Shown here piece after piece: positions 5,723-7,150 of a stretch of DNA of 7,150 nt. A program made the translations under genes and the position numbers. Source of the DNA: AEGEAN-183 sp964002385 (GTDB lineage Bacteria > Pseudomonadota > Gammaproteobacteria > Magnimaribacterales > Magnimaribacteraceae); contig CAXFFS010000068.1 of assembly GCA_964002385.1 (NCBI GenBank), positions 1-7,150 on the forward strand, written 5' to 3'. Numbering within the stretch: the stretch's first letter is position 1; each line of letters starts with the position of its first letter. The notes below the pieces were generated by a model. That model searched no databases, was not told where the DNA came from, and saw only the letters and a list, made by a program, of their open reading frames with translations.

Positions 5723-6988
5723 ATGAAGAATAGAAATGTTCTATATGCACAATCAGGCGGAGTTACTTCTGTAATAAATGCAACTGCTGCAGGTGTTTTA
5801 GAAGCTGGACGCAAGTCTAAAAGGATAGGCAAAATTTTTGCTGCAAAAAATGGTATTTTAGGTGCTCTTAACGAAGAGATTATTGATACTAGTTTTGAAT
5901 CTGATAAAGAAATATCTAGGCTAAAACACACACCAGGTGGAGTCTTTGGCTCTTGTAGGTACAAGCTTCAAGACCCTAGTAGCAATCAAAGAGAATACGA
6001 TCGGTTATTGGATGTTTTTTTAGCTCACAATATCGGATATTTCTTTTATAACGGTGGAGGCGATTCACAAGATACAGCTAATAAAATTGTAAACTTTACA
6101 AAAGATATGGGATTCCCAGTTCAATGTATAGGCATACCTAAGACAGTTGATAATGATATCCCTTTCACAGACAACTGCCCTGGGTTTGGATCAGTTGCTA
6201 AATATATAGCGATATCAACCAAAGAGGCGGGCCTTGATGTAGCAAGCATGGCTGAAACCTCAACTAAAGTTTTTATTCTAGAAGTGATGGGTAGACACGC
6301 AGGTTGGATAGCTTCAGCTGCTGGCTTGGCTCAGGAAAAAGAAGGCGATCCACCCCATTTAATTCTTTTCCCGGAAATAGCCTTCAACAAGAAAAAGATG
6401 ATTTCCAAAGTTAGAGCAACAGTGAAAAAGCATGGGTATTGCGTCCTTGTTGTGTCTGAAGGCGTTCGAAATAGTAAAGGTAAATTCTTAGCTGATGCAG
6501 ACACAAAAGATGCATTTGGTCATAAACAACTAGGTGGTGTAGCTCCAAAAATAGCCTCGATAATAAATTCCTCTTTAGGCTATAAATACCATTGGGCAGT
6601 ATCTGATTATCTCCAAAGATCGGCAAGACATATAGCTTCACAAACTGACCTAGAGCAAGCTTATTCAGTAGGAAAATCTGCTATTGATTTTGTACTAAAG
6701 GGTGAAAATGCTGTTATGCCAATTATCAAAAGGAAGAAAACTAAAAAATACTCTTGGGAAATAGATAAGGTGGCACTCAGTAAGGTTGCAAATAAGGAAA
6801 AGAAAATGCCTAGAAGTTATATAACTAAAGACGGATTTGGTATTACAGAATCATGTAAAAAATACCTTAGACCACTTATCCAAGGCGAAGCTTACCCTCC
6901 CTATAGAAATGGCATGCCAGTAACAGCTAATCTAAAAAATAAACTCTTAAAGAAAAAATTAAAAGATTTTAAACTTCCTAAGAAGTAA
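5723..6988 (+). CDS. 6-phosphofructokinase, pyrophosphate-dependent type
   Basis: This 421-residue cytoplasmic enzyme interconverts fructose 6-phosphate and fructose 1,6-bisphosphate, most likely with pyrophosphate instead of ATP as phosphoryl donor, making the step reversible and usable for glycolysis and gluconeogenesis. The opening YAQSGGVTSVINA (8-20) is typical of this clade. The phosphate-donor loop is NGGGDSQDT (110-118), where an aspartate (D114) replaces the glycine of ATP enzymes (GGDGS). The catalytic motif is PKTVDND (139-145), with K140 in place of the ATP-type glycine and D143 as the predicted base. Sugar-phosphate motifs MGRHAGW (189-195), SEGVRN (245-250) and YLQRSARHIASQTD (296-309) follow. 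The tail (about 405-421) is lysine-rich. An in-frame TAA at 5684-5686 precedes the ATG and no Shine-Dalgarno is present. Donor preference is inferred from the two diagnostic residues. The gene converges with the right-edge gene at an 11-nt gap. Confidence 0.93.
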   Translation: MKNRNVLYAQSGGVTSVINATAAGVLEAGRKSKRIGKIFAAKNGILGALNEEIIDTSFESDKEISRLKHTPGGVFGSCRYKLQDPSSNQREYDRLLDVFLAHNIGYFFYNGGGDSQDTANKIVNFTKDMGFPVQCIGIPKTVDNDIPFTDNCPGFGSVAKYIAISTKEAGLDVASMAETSTKVFILEVMGRHAGWIASAAGLAQEKEGDPPHLILFPEIAFNKKKMISKVRATVKKHGYCVLVVSEGVRNSKGKFLADADTKDAFGHKQLGGVAPKIASIINSSLGYKYHWAVSDYLQRSARHIASQTDLEQAYSVGKSAIDFVLKGENAVMPIIKRKKTKKYSWEIDKVALSKVANKEKKMPRSYITKDGFGITESCKKYLRPLIQGEAYPPYRNGMPVTANLKNKLLKKKLKDFKLPKK

Positions 6989-6999
6989 AGAATTTCAAG

Positions 7000-7150
7000 C
7001 TATTTTTCCAAAGGACCTTCAAAAAAGACTTCTGCCTTTGACAATCTATCTATTAAAGGCAGACCCAAGCCCGAAGCTGGTGTTAAAAGACCACCGTAAT
7101 CCTTTCCTCCAGGTAAATTATCTTCACTATGGATAAGTGTGAGAGCACTT
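7000..7150 (-). CDS. C-terminal end of a saccharopine dehydrogenase-like / trans-acting enoyl reductase family protein (partial)
   Basis: A - strand frame enters from the right edge and runs 49 codons to a TAG at 7000-7002. The visible residues include SALTLIHSED, then GGLLTPASGLGLPLIDRL (about 19-36), and finish with EVFFEGPLEK. The pattern GG-hydrophobic-TPAS-G-L-RL followed by a short strand is what I recall from the C-terminus of proteins with an N-terminal saccharopine-dehydrogenase NADP-binding domain, called trans-acting enoyl reductases in mycobacteria. The remaining, larger part lies outside the window, so neither the cofactor site nor the start can be checked. The substrate is unknown. 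The assignment rests on one short motif and is moderately sure; that the frame is coding is more certain, as it fills the space up to the convergent gene. Confidence 0.62.
   Translation of the reverse strand, partial: SALTLIHSEDNLPGGKDYGGLLTPASGLGLPLIDRLSKAEVFFEGPLEK
7021..7063 (-). terminator. Terminator-like hairpin with T-run, inside the coding end of the right-edge gene
   Basis: TCTGCCTTT at 7031-7039 and AAAGGCAGA at 7055-7063 form a perfect 9-bp inverted repeat around a 15-nt loop. On the - strand the stem is followed after 4 nt by six T (7026-7021). This resembles a moderate intrinsic terminator for - strand transcription, but it ends 19 nt before the stop codon at 7002-7000, inside the reading frame. 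On the + strand no T-run follows, so it would not end the phosphofructokinase transcript. The long loop and 4 of 9 GC pairs make it weak. Confidence 0.35.

Noticed and set aside
5698..5964. 88-codon - strand frame opposite the start of the phosphofructokinase gene
   Set aside because: It overlaps a clearly conserved N-terminus and the divergent promoter region and shows no domain; treated as a shadow frame.
6411..6641. 76-codon - strand frame opposite the phosphofructokinase gene
   Set aside because: No family resemblance, and it lies within a conserved gene on the other strand.
1..7150. CRISPR arrays, tRNA or rRNA genes, insertion sequences, phage or toxin-antitoxin genes
   Set aside because: No direct-repeat arrays, structured RNA signatures, transposase motifs or mobile-element ends were seen; almost all of the window is accounted for by conserved housekeeping or metabolic genes.

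Overview
This 7.15 kb window is a compact, AT-rich piece of bacterial chromosome with six complete protein genes and the 3' end of a seventh. The organism is most likely a free-living Gram-negative bacterium, probably a streamlined marine gammaproteobacterium of the SAR86 type. Four things point that way: low GC, intergenic gaps of only a few bases, a murein-recycling ligase (Mpl) beside an outer-membrane-type lipoprotein, and a carotenoid oxygenase together with a pyrophosphate-type phosphofructokinase. The taxonomic placement is inferred from general gene knowledge, not from a database search.

Layout. Left block, + strand (63-2503): an RPE65-family carotenoid oxygenase followed 2 nt later by an NADPH-dependent medium-chain reductase of the CurA/prostaglandin reductase type. 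Middle block, - strand (5660 down to 2509): mpl, an M19 dipeptidase lipoprotein and a stand-alone LON-domain protein. The gaps are 4 nt and then a 17-nt overlap, so this reads as one operon. Right block: a PPi-type phosphofructokinase on the + strand (5723-6988), divergent from mpl. A - strand gene enters from the right edge and ends at 7000; it looks like the C-terminus of a saccharopine-dehydrogenase-like (trans-acting enoyl reductase) protein.

How the genes may work together. The oxygenase would cleave a conjugated double bond to give aldehyde or ketone fragments, and the reductase beside it could reduce an enone or enal product. Mpl reattaches recycled murein tripeptide to UDP-MurNAc, and the lipoprotein dipeptidase may trim peptides in the periplasm. 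The phosphofructokinase supports reversible, PPi-driven glycolysis.

Regulation. The only substantial control region is the 62-bp divergent spacer between mpl and the phosphofructokinase gene. It holds a 12-bp perfect palindrome and -10-like hexamers 6-7 nt before each start codon, and neither gene has a normally spaced Shine-Dalgarno. This suggests leaderless or nearly leaderless transcripts. No RNA genes, CRISPR arrays, insertion sequences or phage genes were seen, and no clearly novel multi-gene system is evident. The most unusual signals are the divergent leaderless-looking promoter pair and a terminator-like hairpin embedded in the end of the right-edge gene.
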